This document shows positions 45,860 to 58,476 of a stretch of DNA of 64,000 nucleotides, one piece after another (position 1 is the first letter of the stretch; every line of letters starts with the position of its first letter). The position numbers and the translations under genes are program-made. Under the pieces are notes generated by a model. That model did no database searches and was not told where the DNA came from. It saw only the letters and a program-made list of their open reading frames with translations. The stretch is from Lolium rigidum (taxonomy: Eukaryota > Streptophyta > Magnoliopsida > Poales > Poaceae): the NCBI RefSeq assembly GCF_022539505.1, contig NC_061512.1, forward strand, positions 153,433,962 through 153,497,961. Reading direction: 5' to 3'.

Positions 45860-48539
45860 TTATGACTTGAAAACTTTTGGGAAATGTAGCTTGACAAGCA
45901 CTGGCAGTTCAGAGAGCTCCACCTTGGACCTGCCCAATAGTACAGTTTTCAGCTTCTCGTCACAGTTTACAATATTCCTATTTGTCGGGTCCTGCAAATC
46001 AGGATAATTTCATGTGAACAAATTGCAGTAATTGTACGAACAACATTTATCAGTACTATGAGACATGTGAGAGGAACGTAAAACAGTATATTTTAAACAA
46101 CTTTTATTTTACTATTTATGAAGAATTGTAAGAACATAGCAAACCACTCCATGCAATTTCTCACTATCATTAACCAAGATTCAACCTATTAGTTACCTAA
46201 TTGTGATTAAACACATACTACAGCACGACAGAAGATCTCCTTCAAGAATGTTCAGCAGTAGCACATTTAGACATACAGACAAAATGTCAAGAGTCCTACT
46301 CAAGATCATTTCAGTATTCAAAAGGAAGATGGAGCCACAACTACTTTCTGCACTACATTAAATCAAAGTGATGATAGTATGGTGCCACCCAACTGCATCA
46401 GCACATCCACATGGTCTAACTATGTGGAAAAAAGATACGATGTCTGGTTCTTTATGTTAGATGTCCCAATCAACAAAACAGTTTTCAGTTTTCAGCTTCT
46501 TGTCACAATTTAAAATATTCCCATTTGTCGGTATCCTGCAAGTCAGGATAATTTCGTGTGAACAGATTGTAGTAACCAACTTTTATCAATACTACAAGAC
46601 ATGTTAGGGGAACCTAATTACACAAACAAATATATTATTTTAAAAATACTTTTTCTTAAGAACTGTAAGAACAGAGCTAACGACTTCATGCAATTTCTCA
46701 CTATCATTCACCAAAATTCAACATAGTAGTTACCTAACTGTGATTCAACACATACTACAGCATGACAGAAGATCTCCTTCAAGAATGTCTGACCGTGGCA
46801 CATTTAGACATACAAACAAAATGTCAAGAGTCCTACTCAAAGTCATTTCAGTATCCAAAAGGAAGATGGAGCTACAACTACTTTCTGCACTACAATTAAA
46901 TCAAAGTGATGATAGTAATGGTGCCAACCAATTGTATCACCACATCCAGCTATGTGGAAAAAGAACAATGCCTGGTTCTTTATGTTAGATGTCCAGTCAA
47001 TGAAACAGTTTACAGTTTTCAGCTTCTTGCCACAGTTTACAATATTCCTATTTGTTGGGCCCTGCAAATCAGGATAATTTTGTGTGAACAGATTGTAGTG
47101 ACTAAATTTTATCTATAATATGAGACATGTGAGTGGAAGGTGATTACACAAACAAATATATTTCAAACAAATTTTACTTTGCTCTTTTTTAAGAAATGTA
47201 ATAACAGAGCTAACGACTTAATGCAATTTCATTCACCAAGATTAAACCTGGTTACATAACTGTGATTCAATATAGATTACAGCACAGACAGCACCAAAGA
47301 TCTCCTCAAGCATGTTCAGCAGTGGCACTGCTGACATACAAACAAAATATCAAGAGTCCTACTCAAGTACTCATTTCAGTGTCGAAAAGGGAAATGGAGC
47401 CACAACTATTTTATTTCAGTGTCCAAAAATTTCAATACCATGAGACATGTTAGCGGAACGTAATCACAAAAATAAATATATTTTACACTTTTATTTTGCT
47501 CTTTCTTATGAATTGTAAGAACAGAGCTAACGACTTCAATGCAATTTTTCACTGCCATAGTGTCATTCACCAAGATTCAACCTAGTAGTTACCCAACTGT
47601 GATTCAATACACACTAAAGAGACAGAAGACAGAATATTTCCTTCAAGCATGTTCAGCAGTGGCACTTTTGGACATACAAATAAAATGTCAAGAGTCCAAC
47701 TTCAGTATCCAAAAGCAAGCTGGAGTCACAACTACTTTCTGCACTATAATTCAAATCCAAGTGATGGTAGTAATGGTGCCACCCAACTGTATCACTACAT
47801 GGTGTGGCTATGTGGAAGAAGATACAATGCCAGGATGTCTGGCCAACGAAACAGAAGTGTCAGCTCAAATATCAAAGAGAATAATGGGCAATTGGCCCTG
47901 AACGGGATGTGCATGTCTTGTTTGGCGGATTACTGGGTCTCTACCCATCTGATTGCAAGTTGCAACTAAACAAAACTGGACACTCCAATTACTAGAATTC
48001 TCTCCTATCATAGATCAAATTCACGGGAAATACTTTGCTTGAATAGTTAATACTCCAAATTGTTGTACAGGTAAAACTTTTTTTGAGTTGGCAAATTCAG
48101 ATTATTCAGGTACCACAAGACCTGGGCAGAAACTTTCTTTGTTTTATCATGCATATCATCTCAACAGAGAATGCAAAAGTAGCAGACACGACAAGCAACT
48201 GAGAGAATACCATGTAGCATGTAGACTGAATAGAAATGAATTTTGAAATGTTGGTACCAGATCCTTCCGTAATACGAGTAATAGAGACGTTCAACTAATT
48301 CAGAGCACCAAACTTACTGTGATTAGCTTCGGAGGCGACCAAACAAAGAGGTGGAGCAGTCAGTACAGTACCTGGAGGTTGTTGTTCTTGATGTGTGACC
48401 AGACGCCGAGGAAGAAGGAGAGGTGGGACATCTGGGACCGGCCCCCTGCGAACTCACGCAGCGCCGTTGGCAGATTCACCAGGTCGACCAGAGCCGCCAC
48501 CTTCTTCGGGGATTCTACGGCCGCCCGTCGCAGCACCAT
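45860..48539 (-). CDS. Small SWIB/MDM2-domain protein gene, two exons
   Basis: On the minus strand, exon 1 (48539-48372, 56 codons) starts MVLRRAAVESPKKVAALVDL and continues NLPTALREFAGGRSQMSHL and FFLGVWSHIKNNNLQ. Exon 2 (45991-45860) reads DPTNRNIVNCDEKLKTVLLG and ends LHFPKVFKS with TAA at 45862-45860. Splice ends are CAG|GT and TTGCAG|GA, phase 0. The whole 99-residue product is essentially one SWIB domain, as in small plant SWIB proteins related to SWI/SNF BAF60 subunits and UAF30-type factors, which act in chromatin or in organelle nucleoids. No upstream in-frame ATG was seen nearby. The 2,380-bp intron holds tandem duplications that include the first half of exon 2. An RTE LINE starts about 330 bases upstream of the ATG. 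Confidence 0.9.
45950..47880 (-). repeat. Tandem array of ~530-bp units derived from exon 2 and the intron of the SWIB gene
   Basis: Equivalent points recur at about 45953, 46486 and 47018 (533 and 532 bp apart), each with CAGCTTCT(C/T)G(T/C)CAC on the plus strand. A third, deleted unit runs to about 47430 and a partial fourth to about 47880. Conserved blocks include GACATACAAACAAAATGTCA and CACAACTACTTTCTGCACTA. Each of the second and third units starts with an exon-2-like piece: at 46535, which stops after 10 codons, and at 47061, which keeps a TTGCAG acceptor and stays open to 46843. Confidence 0.9.
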
Positions 48540-48869
48540 CTCTATTTCTCCTCCGTATGAGATTGATGGTTCACTTGTTGGAACAGGGAAACGAGAGAAA
48601 AGAGGTGGTGATGACAGGCAGCGAGGAAGCGAAGAAACCGGCAGCGAAGTGGCGGAGCAAAGCCAGCTGCGCCGCGCCGTACGGCGGATGGAGGAGGAGC
48701 GTGGCGGCGGCGAAGCGAGGTGCGCGGCGCAATTGGAGATGGAATTACCTCACGATGACGACGGCTGGATCAAGAGTTGTGGCCGATCAAACGGTCAGGA
48801 TAGATCTCAAATTAAGACGTAGGTTAGGGTTCAGCCCGCATAACATCTGTGGCTCAGTTTTTTTTTTAA
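48540..48869 (-). promoter_or_regulatory. Presumed promoter and 5' UTR of the SWIB gene
   Basis: About 330 bases of moderately GC-rich sequence between the SWIB ATG and the start of the LINE. No clear TATA box was identified. The LINE may displace distal promoter sequence. Confidence 0.45.
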
Positions 48870-50063
48870 GGCCACATCAACTCCGCCTATGTTGTCTCAA
48901 CATAGCCGGTCCCAAGCCCGGGTAAAGGAGGAGGATTGTGATAGGCGGGACGAGCCAACGTAAAAAACCCAGCCACTCTTATGGAAATGAAACCCAAAGG
49001 AACCTCGTTGGGACGTAACCCTCTTAGCGACGCACCACATCGAAACCCGGGTGTGGTGTCAAATGAGCAAGGGCAGCGCCGTCACCCCCTTGGTGGCGCG
49101 CCGTATCTTGATCTGGATACGGTGATAAGTGAGCAAGGGTCGGGTCGCCGCATCCTTAGTGGCGCGCTGCACCGACGCCCCGGTGTAGTGAAAAATGAGC
49201 AAGGGTCTCCGCATTTGACTCGACGAGTGCGAAGGGTAAGGAAGTTAGCCGAGTCTAGGAGGATACGCTTAGGTAGCTGGAACGTAGGGTCCCTGACGGG
49301 TAAGTTACGGGAGTTAGTTGATACGGCGGTGAGGAGGCGTGTTGATATCCTATGTGTCCAAGAGACCAAATGGAAGGGACAGAAGGCGAAGGAGGTGGAG
49401 GATACCGGTTTCAAGTTGTGGTACACGGGGACAACTTCAAACAAAAATGGAGTAGGCATCTTGGTCAATAAAAGCCTCAGGGATGGAGTTGTGGACGTCA
49501 AGAGGCAAGGGAACCGAATGATCCTTGTCAAGCTGGTTGTTGGGGACTTAGTCCTCAATGTTATTAGCGCGTATGCCCCACAAGTAGGCCACAATGAGAG
49601 CACCGAGAGGGAGTTCTGGGAAGGTCTGGAGGACTTGGTTAGGAGGGTACCTATTGGTGAGAAGCTCTTCATAGGAGGAGACCTCAATGGCCATGTGGGT
49701 ACATCTAACACATGTTTTGAAAGGGTGCATGGGGGTTTTGGCTATGGCATCAGGAACCAAAAAGGAGAAGACGTCCTGAGCTTCGCTCTAGCCTATGACA
49801 TGGTCGTAGCTAACACACTCTTTAGGAAGAGAGAATCCCATCTAGTGATGTTCAGTAGTGGTCCTCACTCTAGCCAGATTGATTTTGTCCTCTCTAGAAG
49901 AGAAGACAGACGCGCCTGCATTGATTGTAAGGTGATACCAGGAGAGAGTGTTGTCCCTCAACATAAGCTGGTGGTTGCTGATTTTCGATTTAGGATCTGT
50001 GTCCAGCGGGGTAAGCGCGCCAAAGTCGCTAGAACAAAGTGGTGGAAGCTCAAGGGGGAGCAT
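48870..50063 (+). mobile_element. RTE-type LINE, 5' segment
   Basis: The 5' part of an RTE-clade non-LTR element, start approximate (after a T run at 48859-48868). It is interrupted at 50063 by a gypsy element; the 3' segment continues at 59863 after the duplicated AGCAT. Confidence 0.82.
48981..50063 (+). pseudogene. RTE LINE ORF, N-terminus and AP-endonuclease domain
   Basis: An N-terminal region with repeated NPxxGxxHR-type segments is followed by an exonuclease-endonuclease-phosphatase fold: RLGSWNVGSLTGK, DILCVQETKWKGQ (catalytic Glu), LNVISAYAPQVG, FIGGDLNGHVG (catalytic Asp and Asn), SSQIDFVLSRR and PQHKLVVADFRF (terminal His). This endonuclease nicks target DNA to prime reverse transcription. 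The frame is uninterrupted up to the gypsy insertion at KLKGEH. The reverse transcriptase continues 9.8 kb further on. Confidence 0.9.
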
Positions 50064-51472
50064 TGATACGTCCAAAACGTATCCACTTTCCCGAACACTT
50101 TTGCTATTGTTTTGCCTCTAATTTGTGTACTTTGGATGCAACTAACACGGACTAACGCTGTTTTTAGCGGAACTGTTCTGGTGTCTCGTTTTTGTGCAGA
50201 AATCCAACTTTCAGGAAAAACCTCAGGATTTTGACAGAAGGCCCTATTTTCCCAGAAAACTCACGGAGCCAGAAGGGCAAGTCAGGTGGAGGCCCGAGGG
50301 CCCCACACCCTAGGGCGGCGCGGCCCAGGAGGGGGGCGCGTGGCCCTAGCGTGTGGTCCCCTCGGCAGGCCTCCGACGCCCTCCTTTGGACTACTTATCG
50401 CCCTCGACCTAAAAACGCGCGGGGAGAAGTCGAAGTCGCCAGAAACCCTCCAGAACGCCGCCACATCGCGAAACTCCGTCTCGGGAGCCAGAAGTCTCCG
50501 TTCTGGCACTCCGCCGGGACGGGGAATTGGAGGAGATCATCGCCGCCATCACCACCAACGCCTCTACATCAACCAGCCATGTTTCCCCCATCCATGTGTG
50601 AGTAATTCCCCCGCTGTAGGCTGAAGGGGATGGTAGGGATTGGATGAGATTGGTCATGTAATAGTGTAAGATTGTTAGGGCATAGTGCCTAGTGTCCGTA
50701 ATTGGTACTTTGAAGATATTGTTGCAACTTGTTATGCTTAATGCTTGTCACTAGGGCCCGAGTGCCATGATCTCAGATCTGAACATGTTATTGTTTCATC
50801 ATGATATTCATTGTTTATGGTCTTACCTGCAAGTTGTATACACATGTCGTTGTCCGGAACCAATGGCCCCGAAGTGACGAAATCGGGACAACCGGAGGGG
50901 ATGGTAGTGATGTGAGGATCACATGTGTTCACGGAGTGTTAATGCTTTGCTCCGGTGCTCTATTAAAAGGAGTACCTTAATATCCGATGAGATTCCCTTG
51001 AGGCCCGGCTGCCACCGACTGGTAGGACAAAAGATGTTGTGCAAGTTTCTCATTGCGAGCACGTACGACTATAATTGGAACACATGCCTATTGATTGCTT
51101 TGTACTTAGACACCGTTTTATTATTATCACGCAAATGCCCCGCTTGATTGTTACATGAGTTTCTCTCATCCATGCAACGCCCGTTATCCGTCCCCGTGCC
51201 TACAGTATTTTAATCCTCGCTCGTTTACTATAATCACTACTCTGCTTGTCTCGTTACTCTGTCTCTTTGTTATTTCACTATCGCTACTCGCTATAAAGTC
51301 ATGCACTACTCGATAAACTCTTGCGAGCAAGTTCGTTTCCGAGTGCAGACTGAATTGAAAACTCCGCTGTTAAGGCTTTCAAGTATTCTTTTTCTCCCCT
51401 TGTGTCGAATCAATAAATTGGGTTTTACTACCCGCGAAGATTGCTGCGATCCCCTATACTTGTGGGTTATCA
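50064..51472 (+). repeat. 5' LTR of the gag-protease gypsy element, 1,409 bp
   Basis: Matches 58477-59857. Differences cluster near 50890-50920 and 51210-51350, where short CTCG-like insertions in this copy alternate with matching sequence. Confidence 0.92.
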
Positions 51473-51483
51473 AGACCGTTTTC

Positions 51484-51501
51484 TGGCGCCGTTGCCGGGG
51501 A
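51484..51501 (+). other. Primer-binding site of the gag-protease gypsy element
   Basis: TGGCGCCGTTGCCGGGGA, 11 bases after the LTR; common in Triticeae gypsy elements. Confidence 0.82.
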
Positions 51502-51559
51502 GCATAGCTTTATTTGGAAGTTCACTTGGATTGATATTGTTCGCTGCAAATTCTCCATC

Positions 51560-54218
51560 ATGGGTAAAACTCGCGATCCTAAAGTAGCCATATTACCATC
51601 CACTACAAGAAAAGGTACAACTCTGGGTACCTCTGCTGCTCTTGATTCACCATCTGTGATTGATAAACTTGTTTCACCGCCACAAGCTTCACTTGCTGGT
51701 ACTTCTGCTGAATCTGAAAACTCTTACGATGTTGATAATGTTTCTGCTGTTCTTGATGATAGTGGTTCATTGGGATCCTTTCTAGATGCTACAATTGCTA
51801 GGTCTAGACATATTGAAAATACTGAAACTCCTGATGCTACTACACCTGTTAATTCACCTGAACTTGATTATTCTAGTGATGATCCTGATGAAGATTATGT
51901 GGAGCTTAATGATGATCTTATTAATAGATGCAATGCTACTGCTGATGCAAGTAAAATTAAAAAGTTTCTCACACAATATACTATTAGACATAAGTTATCT
52001 CCTGATCCTAAATTTGCCACATCTCCTATATGCATTAAGGATAAAGATTATGATTTTTCTCTTGATCTATCTCATATAGCTATTGTAGAGAAAGCACCCT
52101 TTTGTGGTACTGAAAAAGAAAGTGTCTGTAGAACACATGATTGAACTTTCTTCTATGAGTAGTTTGTTTTTCGATGATATCAAGATGCGTACTTACTTTG
52201 TCGCTAAAATTTTTCCTTTCTCATTAAAGGATGATGCTAAAACTTGGTATAATAATTTGCCTCCTAGTTCTATTAAAAATCCAACTGATTTGCGTGATGT
52301 TTTCTTTTGAAAATACTTTGCTGCTAGTGCTCAACATGTTGCTTTACAGAGAATTTATAGATTTGACCAGGGAGATGAAGAGAAATTGCCTGAGGCTTGG
52401 GCAAGATTTTGTTCTCTTATCAGAGCTCGACCTGGACATGATTTAGAAAAGAATGATTTACTTGATATATTTTATAGTGGACTAACCATTGAGTCTAGGG
52501 CATATTTGGATAGTTGTGCTGGTTGTGTTTTCAGGAAAAGAACTCCAGACGAAGCTGAAAAATTATTGGCTAAAATAGGCCGGAATCATGATGATTGGAC
52601 TACGCCTGAACCAACTCCAACGCCAATATTGAAGAAGAGGGGTTTAATTAAATTGAATGATGAAGATATGAGGGAAGCCAAGAAGTCTCTCAAGGAGAAA
52701 GGTATTAAATCTGAAGATGTGAAGAATCTACCTCCCATAGAAGATATATGTGAGATAATTCCCCCTTCATCCATGATTGAGGTAAACTCCCTTCAGCGCT
52801 TTACTAGAGAAGATATTCCGTATCCAAAACCTCCTGTGCAATGCTTAGATGAATTTGATAATTATATTGTTAAGCAAGAAAATTTTAAGATGAGAGTAGA
52901 GAATCATCTAATGGAAAATTCTCAAGCTATTAGCAATTTGCATGATATTGTGGAGAGAACCTCTAATGATGTTAAGATGCTTGTTAAACATTTTCAAATG
53001 GTTCAAACTCAAATTGATCAACTCACTAAAGTTTAAAATGACTTATTACAAAATAATTCTAAAGAGAAACATGCTTATGAAGTAACAACTAGAGGTGGTG
53101 TCTCTACCCAGGATCCTCTATATCCTGAAGGGCATCCCAAAAGAATTGAACAAGATTCTCAACGCATTGAACCTAGAGTTCCTTCTAAGAAAAAGAAGAA
53201 GAAACATAAAAATGTTGTAGAATCCTCTGAATCTGTTAATGATCCTAATAGTATTTCTATTTCTTATGCTGAAACTGAAAGTGGTAATGAACATGATAAT
53301 AATAATGGTAATGATAAGAATGATGTTTCTGATAAAGAAGAGGTTGAAGAGGAACCTGAAAAGCAAGATAAAAATAAAAAGTATACTAAAGAAGATTTTA
53401 TTGGTAAGAAACATGGTAATAAAAGGGAACCATGGGTGCAAAAGCAAATGCCTTTTCCTGCTAAGAAACTAAAATCAAAGGAAGAAGAACACTATAATAA
53501 ATTTTGTGATTGGATGAAACCTTTATTCTTGCAAATCCCTTTGATTGATGCTATTAAATTGCCTCCTTATTCAAAGTATATGAAAGATATTGTTACTAAC
53601 AAAAGGAAAATCCCCAATGAGGAAATTTCCACTATGCTTGCTAATTACTCTTTCAATGGCAAAGTTCCAAAGAAGTTGGGCGACCCGAGTATACCTACTA
53701 TTCCTTGTTCTATTAAGAATAATTATGTTAAAACTGCTCTATGTGACTTGGGAGCCGGTGTTAGTGTTATGCCTTTTTCTATCTATAAGAGACTTTACTT
53801 AGATAAGTTGATACCTACTGATATATCTTTGCAAATGGCTGATAAATCTACTGCTATTCCTGTTGGTATATGTGAGGATGTTCCTGTTCAAGTTACTAAT
53901 AATCGCTTGATATTAACTGATTTTGTTGTGTTGGAAATGCTCGAAGATGATAATATGTCTATTATTCTTGGCAGACCTTTTCTTAACACCGCGAGGGCTT
54001 TTATTGATTGCAATAAAGGAAATGTTACTTTCAATGTTGATGATAGGGAGCACACCGTCTATTTCCCCAAGAGGATTGAAAAAGCATGTGGAGTTAATAC
54101 TATTTCTAATGTGAGAACTATCAAAGTTGGAACTATCGATTGTCCAATATATGAGCCTAAAGAAGAATATCAAACTCTTGTGATTGGATCCATATCAATA
54201 CAATTCAAGGTAACATGA
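51560..54218 (+). pseudogene. Gypsy gag and aspartic protease, broken
   Basis: Starts MGKTRDPKVAILPST. The acidic N-terminus is followed by a frame change near 52110-52130. The retrotransposon-gag core then reads IKMRTYFVAKIFPFSLKDD, AKTWYNNLPPSSI, LPEAWARFCSLIRARPGHDL and LLDIFYSGLTIESRAYLDS. In-frame stops occur at 52308-52310 and 53034-53036. A highly charged Lys/Glu/Asn linker leads to the protease near 53690-54110: PTIPCSIKNN, ALCDLGAGVSVMPFSIYKRL (active-site Asp in DLGAG) and MSIILGRPFLNTARAFIDC. The frame ends at 54218 with no polymerase after it. This gag-protease-only gene would need pol from a partner element. Confidence 0.88.
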
Positions 54219-55001
54219 TTGATTTGAGGTTTATTTCTTCATATGCTATGTAAAATTTATTTGGTGGCAAGACTTGATCAACCTTGTTAACAAATACTTT
54301 TTATATGCATAGAGGACGTAAACAACATTTCTTTCTTCCTCCACTTGCTCTAGTTGCTGTAGCACTTTTATTTTGCAAAGTTCCTTAGTTATTTAGAGAT
54401 TTCAAAATTCTTCCTGGCCAGTAATAATAAACTTAATACCCAGAAATGTGAATTTTTCAAAGTTTTCAAAAATTCACAAAAATTATACCGTTGGTCCTAT
54501 TTTTCGAAGAGGCACCTGGGAGCACCTGGGGATGACCAGTGGGGCACCCCAGGGTGGCACCCCACAGGCTGGCGCGGCCAGCAAGGGGGGCGCGCCACCC
54601 TGGTGTGTGGGCTCCCCTTTGCCCTACTTTAGCATCTCTTCCTCCCACACTCTTCTCTCTCCCGAAAAAATCGACACCGGCTTCCTCTCACTCGTGTTTT
54701 TGCTTAAGAACTCCAGATTTCTCGATCTCTTTGCTCAGCCCAGATTTCGTCTCGAAATTTGGCACATTTGCTCTTCGGTATGTGACTCCTTCGATTATCT
54801 AAGTAGAATTTTGTTTGGTGGAGTATATCTTGCATATTTTGCTGCTGTAGGTAACATGTTTAGTGAGCTTGCATGCTTGTTCTAAGTGGTAGAAACTAGT
54901 TTTGATGCATGATTAGTACTCTAGCAAGTTCCTATGGTAGTTTCCCTCAATTATATGTCACCAAATCAAGTTTTATATTGTTTGTTGAAAAATTTCAAAA
55001 A
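54219..55001. other. Non-coding spacer between protease and the second ORF
   Basis: Includes a GC-rich part (54520-54620, GGGCGCGCCACCC) similar in style to the GC-rich part of the LTRs. No coding motif was recognised. Confidence 0.5.
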
Positions 55002-56034
55002 ATGGAAGGGAGTAGGCACCAACTTAACCAACAAGAATTGGAGGTGCAACAGGTCATGAGAGTTCACCGAGAAGAAGGAGTATACCCCACTTACTATCCG
55101 TGCGTGGATTTTATGAGAAGTGCAGGGATTTTACAAGATGTTCAAAGACTAATCTCTCGTGCAGGATTGGATGATTTTGTTGATGGTGAACCATGCCAAT
55201 ATGCAAAACTGACTATGTCAGTAGTGCAAGATTTTAAATTCAATTGGTCACGATCTAACCCCATGGTTCGAGTACAAAATTTATAATAAAGCTCGTCAAC
55301 TTGCCATTCAATGATTTTTGTGCAGCAATCGAGTGCCGCAATGGGGATCATGCGAGAAGATAAAGGGATCGCCGCAAGAGTTCTTGGACCTCTTCAAGAT
55401 GATTTGTCATGGAAGAAGCTTCTCAGAGGATGGTGGTAAAATCAGTAGCATTCATTTCCCAGCTATTCGCTACTTTGCTTATTTCATTACCAAGTGCGTT
55501 CTCGCAAGAAAGAATGGAAGTAAAATATCTATCCAGGATCTAGCCTTTCTAGCTGCTGCATTACAAGATAATAGGACTTACAACTTGGGTGCTTTGATAG
55601 CCAACAGACTTGCTACTAACCGTGAGAAGGGAGGAATTTGTGGAGGTCTCATCGCCTCTCGCTTATTAGCTATGCATAATGTAGAACCTCACCATCTTGA
55701 TATTCAGCTCCCCATAGAAAAACTTGACATAGTCTCCATGATTAAGCATGAATTTGTTTCTGATTCGTCTAATTTGAGCAACCTGTCTTACAGAATAACA
55801 TTTTACAAGAAATATTGGACAATAACTAAGAAAGTTGAAAAATTAGTAGGATTGCCTGCACCTTCTCTGTTTAACCTTGATTCCAGGGAGGATTGGTCGA
55901 TCACGGAAAGTGCGGTTAATGCATACATAGAGGGAGGAAGCCATCGTGCAAGAGGCAACACGGAGGAGGCCGAGGAACACCTCGATTCATCATCCGATGC
56001 AGCTGAGCTCTTCGCATCCACAAGCTGGGTATGA
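55002..56034 (+). pseudogene. ATHILA ORF1-like protein in the gypsy element, frameshifted
   Basis: Starts MEGSRHQLNQQELEVQQVMR. Recognisable segments are YPTYYPCVDFMRSAGILQD, AGLDDFVDGEPCQYAKLTMS and VVQDFKFNWSRSNPMV, then, in another frame from about 55318, ISSIHFPAIRYFAYFITKCV, LAFLAAALQDNRTYNLGALI and GGICGGLIASRLLAMHNVEP, ending VGLPAPSLFNLD and an acidic tail. This matches the plant retrotransposon ORF1 (ATHILA type) found in gypsy elements; its function is unknown. Here it lies after protease, where reverse transcriptase would normally be. A stop at 55284-55286 and a shift break it. Confidence 0.72.
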
Positions 56035-58476
56035 GGAACCCCACGTTTTTCTTCCGCATCGGTACCTTATTATGACTACTCCATGTATGATCCACCGGCG
56101 TGGAACCCGGACCCTCGTCAGGGTTGATCTCCACTTAGGCCAAAAGCCTAAGCTTGGGGGGAGGTATACCGGCATCACTCATTCTTTGCATATTATGGTT
56201 GCTGTATACTTGTACATAATTGTTTAGTCTCTTTGAGTGGTTTTCTAATGAGAGGGAGATGATATTTGGGGAAGTGCTGCCTGAAAACAGATTCTGGACT
56301 GTTACTAGAAAAATTCGTGCGCACAGCCAGAGCGTTATTTTGAGCTGCCAATTTTTGTGCAGGTTCCCCAGGTTGTTATCTAACTTTCATTAATTGAACA
56401 CTTTTCGAGCTGAGCAACGGAAGAGTTTTGTAAAAATCGATTTCTGTACTGCTGTCAGGTTTTGGCAGATTTCTGCCATCTCGCTTTTCTGTGTTTCTTT
56501 TAGTTTTCATTTTCTTGTTCTTGCTTTGTTTCTTTCCTAAAAACACAAAAAGACCAAAAATATTTCTGTTGTTTCTCTTCATCATTTGTTTATCTTGGTT
56601 TCTTGCATTTGTTTTGCTTTATTTGCTATTGCTAGTTTGCTATAAGAAAACCCAAAAAGATTTTGCTTTGTTCGCTTGCTTCTTTTTATTCTTGTTCTTA
56701 AATTCGAAAACACCAAAAATATTTGCTGTTCTTCTTTGGTTTGTAAAGTTAATTATGAGTTCAATGGTCTTCGGTGGCTGGAGCATGGTTTTCATTTCAT
56801 ATTATCCAAGCTACACAAGTGAAAAGGCAATAATGACGATCTACGACAATCTGATTGTGGTGAGAGGCTGGTATGAACTCTATTTGTTTTCATTTTTGTA
56901 CATATACTCATCCATGTGAGCATGCTTAGTTGGTTCATGTGAGGTATATGTCATTTAAGAAAGTCTAGTAGTTCATGATCTCTCATGTTAGCTCCAATTT
57001 ATTAATATGAGTAGCATGTCATGGATGTTTGCTTGCATTGTTTTATTCATAGATAGGTATGATATTGTGGTATCCTCCTCTCGAATAATTCGTTTGAATT
57101 AACTTGGCACATGCTCACGCATGCATATGACTGAACGAGAGTCAATTAAGCCTCAATGATTTACATTGCTTCAGAGTTCTGGTATCACTTTTATGCCTCA
57201 GTTAATTTATTTTGCCGCAAGCATGATTATGACAATTCATCGCTCTCTTGATTTGTCGCTCCCTAGTCTTTTTCTAGCCTTCACTTGTACTGAGCAGGAA
57301 CGCATGCTCGTGCTTCCAAACACATGAAAACCAAGTTATTCCAGAGTGTCCACCATAAATACCTATGCATGGCATTTCAAACCATTCCAAGTAAATTCTC
57401 ATGCGCTACCTTTAAACCTTCAAAATGCTTCTCAATTTGTTTTAACATTTCATAGGTCATGAGGAAGTATGTGGTGTTTAGCTTTCAACCTTGTCATTTA
57501 CTCTTGACGGATTTTCATATGGACTAGTGGCACATCCGCTTATCCAATAATTTTGCAAAAAGAGCTGGCAATGAGGTTCCCAGCCCCAATTAATCAACTT
57601 CCACTAATAATTCTCTTCACATGTTTTGCTCTGATTCATCAGTAAGCAACCTAATTTTGCAAATAGACACTCCTCCATGGTATGTGATTGATGGAAGGCA
57701 CCCGAGGATTCGGTTAGCCATGGCTTGTGTAAGCAAAGGTTGGGGGGAGTGTCACCCATAATAAAACTAAAATACATGTGTAAACAAAAGAGAAGAGGGA
57801 TGATCTACCTTGCTCGGTAGAGATAACGTCCTTCATGGGAGCCGCTCTTGAAAGTCCGGTTGGCGAGGTAGTTGGTGTACCCATTACCATTCGTTGACAA
57901 CAACAAACACCTCTCAAAATAATTTTACTCCTGCTTTACAAATGAAAAGCTCTAGCGCATGTTAATCCCTGCTTCCCTCTGCGTAAGGTCAATCTTTTAC
58001 TTTTATGTTGCGTCTCCATCCTTTCTTTGAGCACTTTCTTGAGAGCACAACTGTCATTCTTAGTGTAATATGCTTGTCTCAAAATATGATTGATTGTGGT
58101 ATAACTTTGATGCTTTTATCTTTGACAATCACTATTTCTAGTCTTTCTATGAACTTCGAGGTGCTCGAGCATTTATGTTTTGCTGATCAAATATGGGCAA
58201 GCGAGATACCACTCTATCATACTCTTTTATGAACATTGCAATCCTGCTTATATACATGATTCATGATGCTTATTATTAATTGTTGGTACCTTTCCATGAT
58301 TGATATAGCTATTAGATGATCTTATTTGCATGTATCTTATTATGAACTGCCTAAGTGTTAGCCATAGCATGAGAATATTTACATCATATGAACAAATGTG
58401 TTCGTGAAAGTTCTTTTATCGCTCGGTTGTTAACTGAATTGCTTGAGGACAAGCAATAAGCTAACCTTAGGGGAGT
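56035..58476. other. Long non-coding 3' interior of the gypsy element
   Basis: About 2.4 kb with T-rich tracts (56460-56760) and no recognisable domain. It ends in TTAGGGGAGT before the right LTR. Confidence 0.6.

Noticed and set aside
48395..48925. A 176-codon plus-strand ORF at the SWIB exon 1 region
   Set aside because: Antisense to the SWIB exon and promoter, runs into the LINE start, and shows no motifs.
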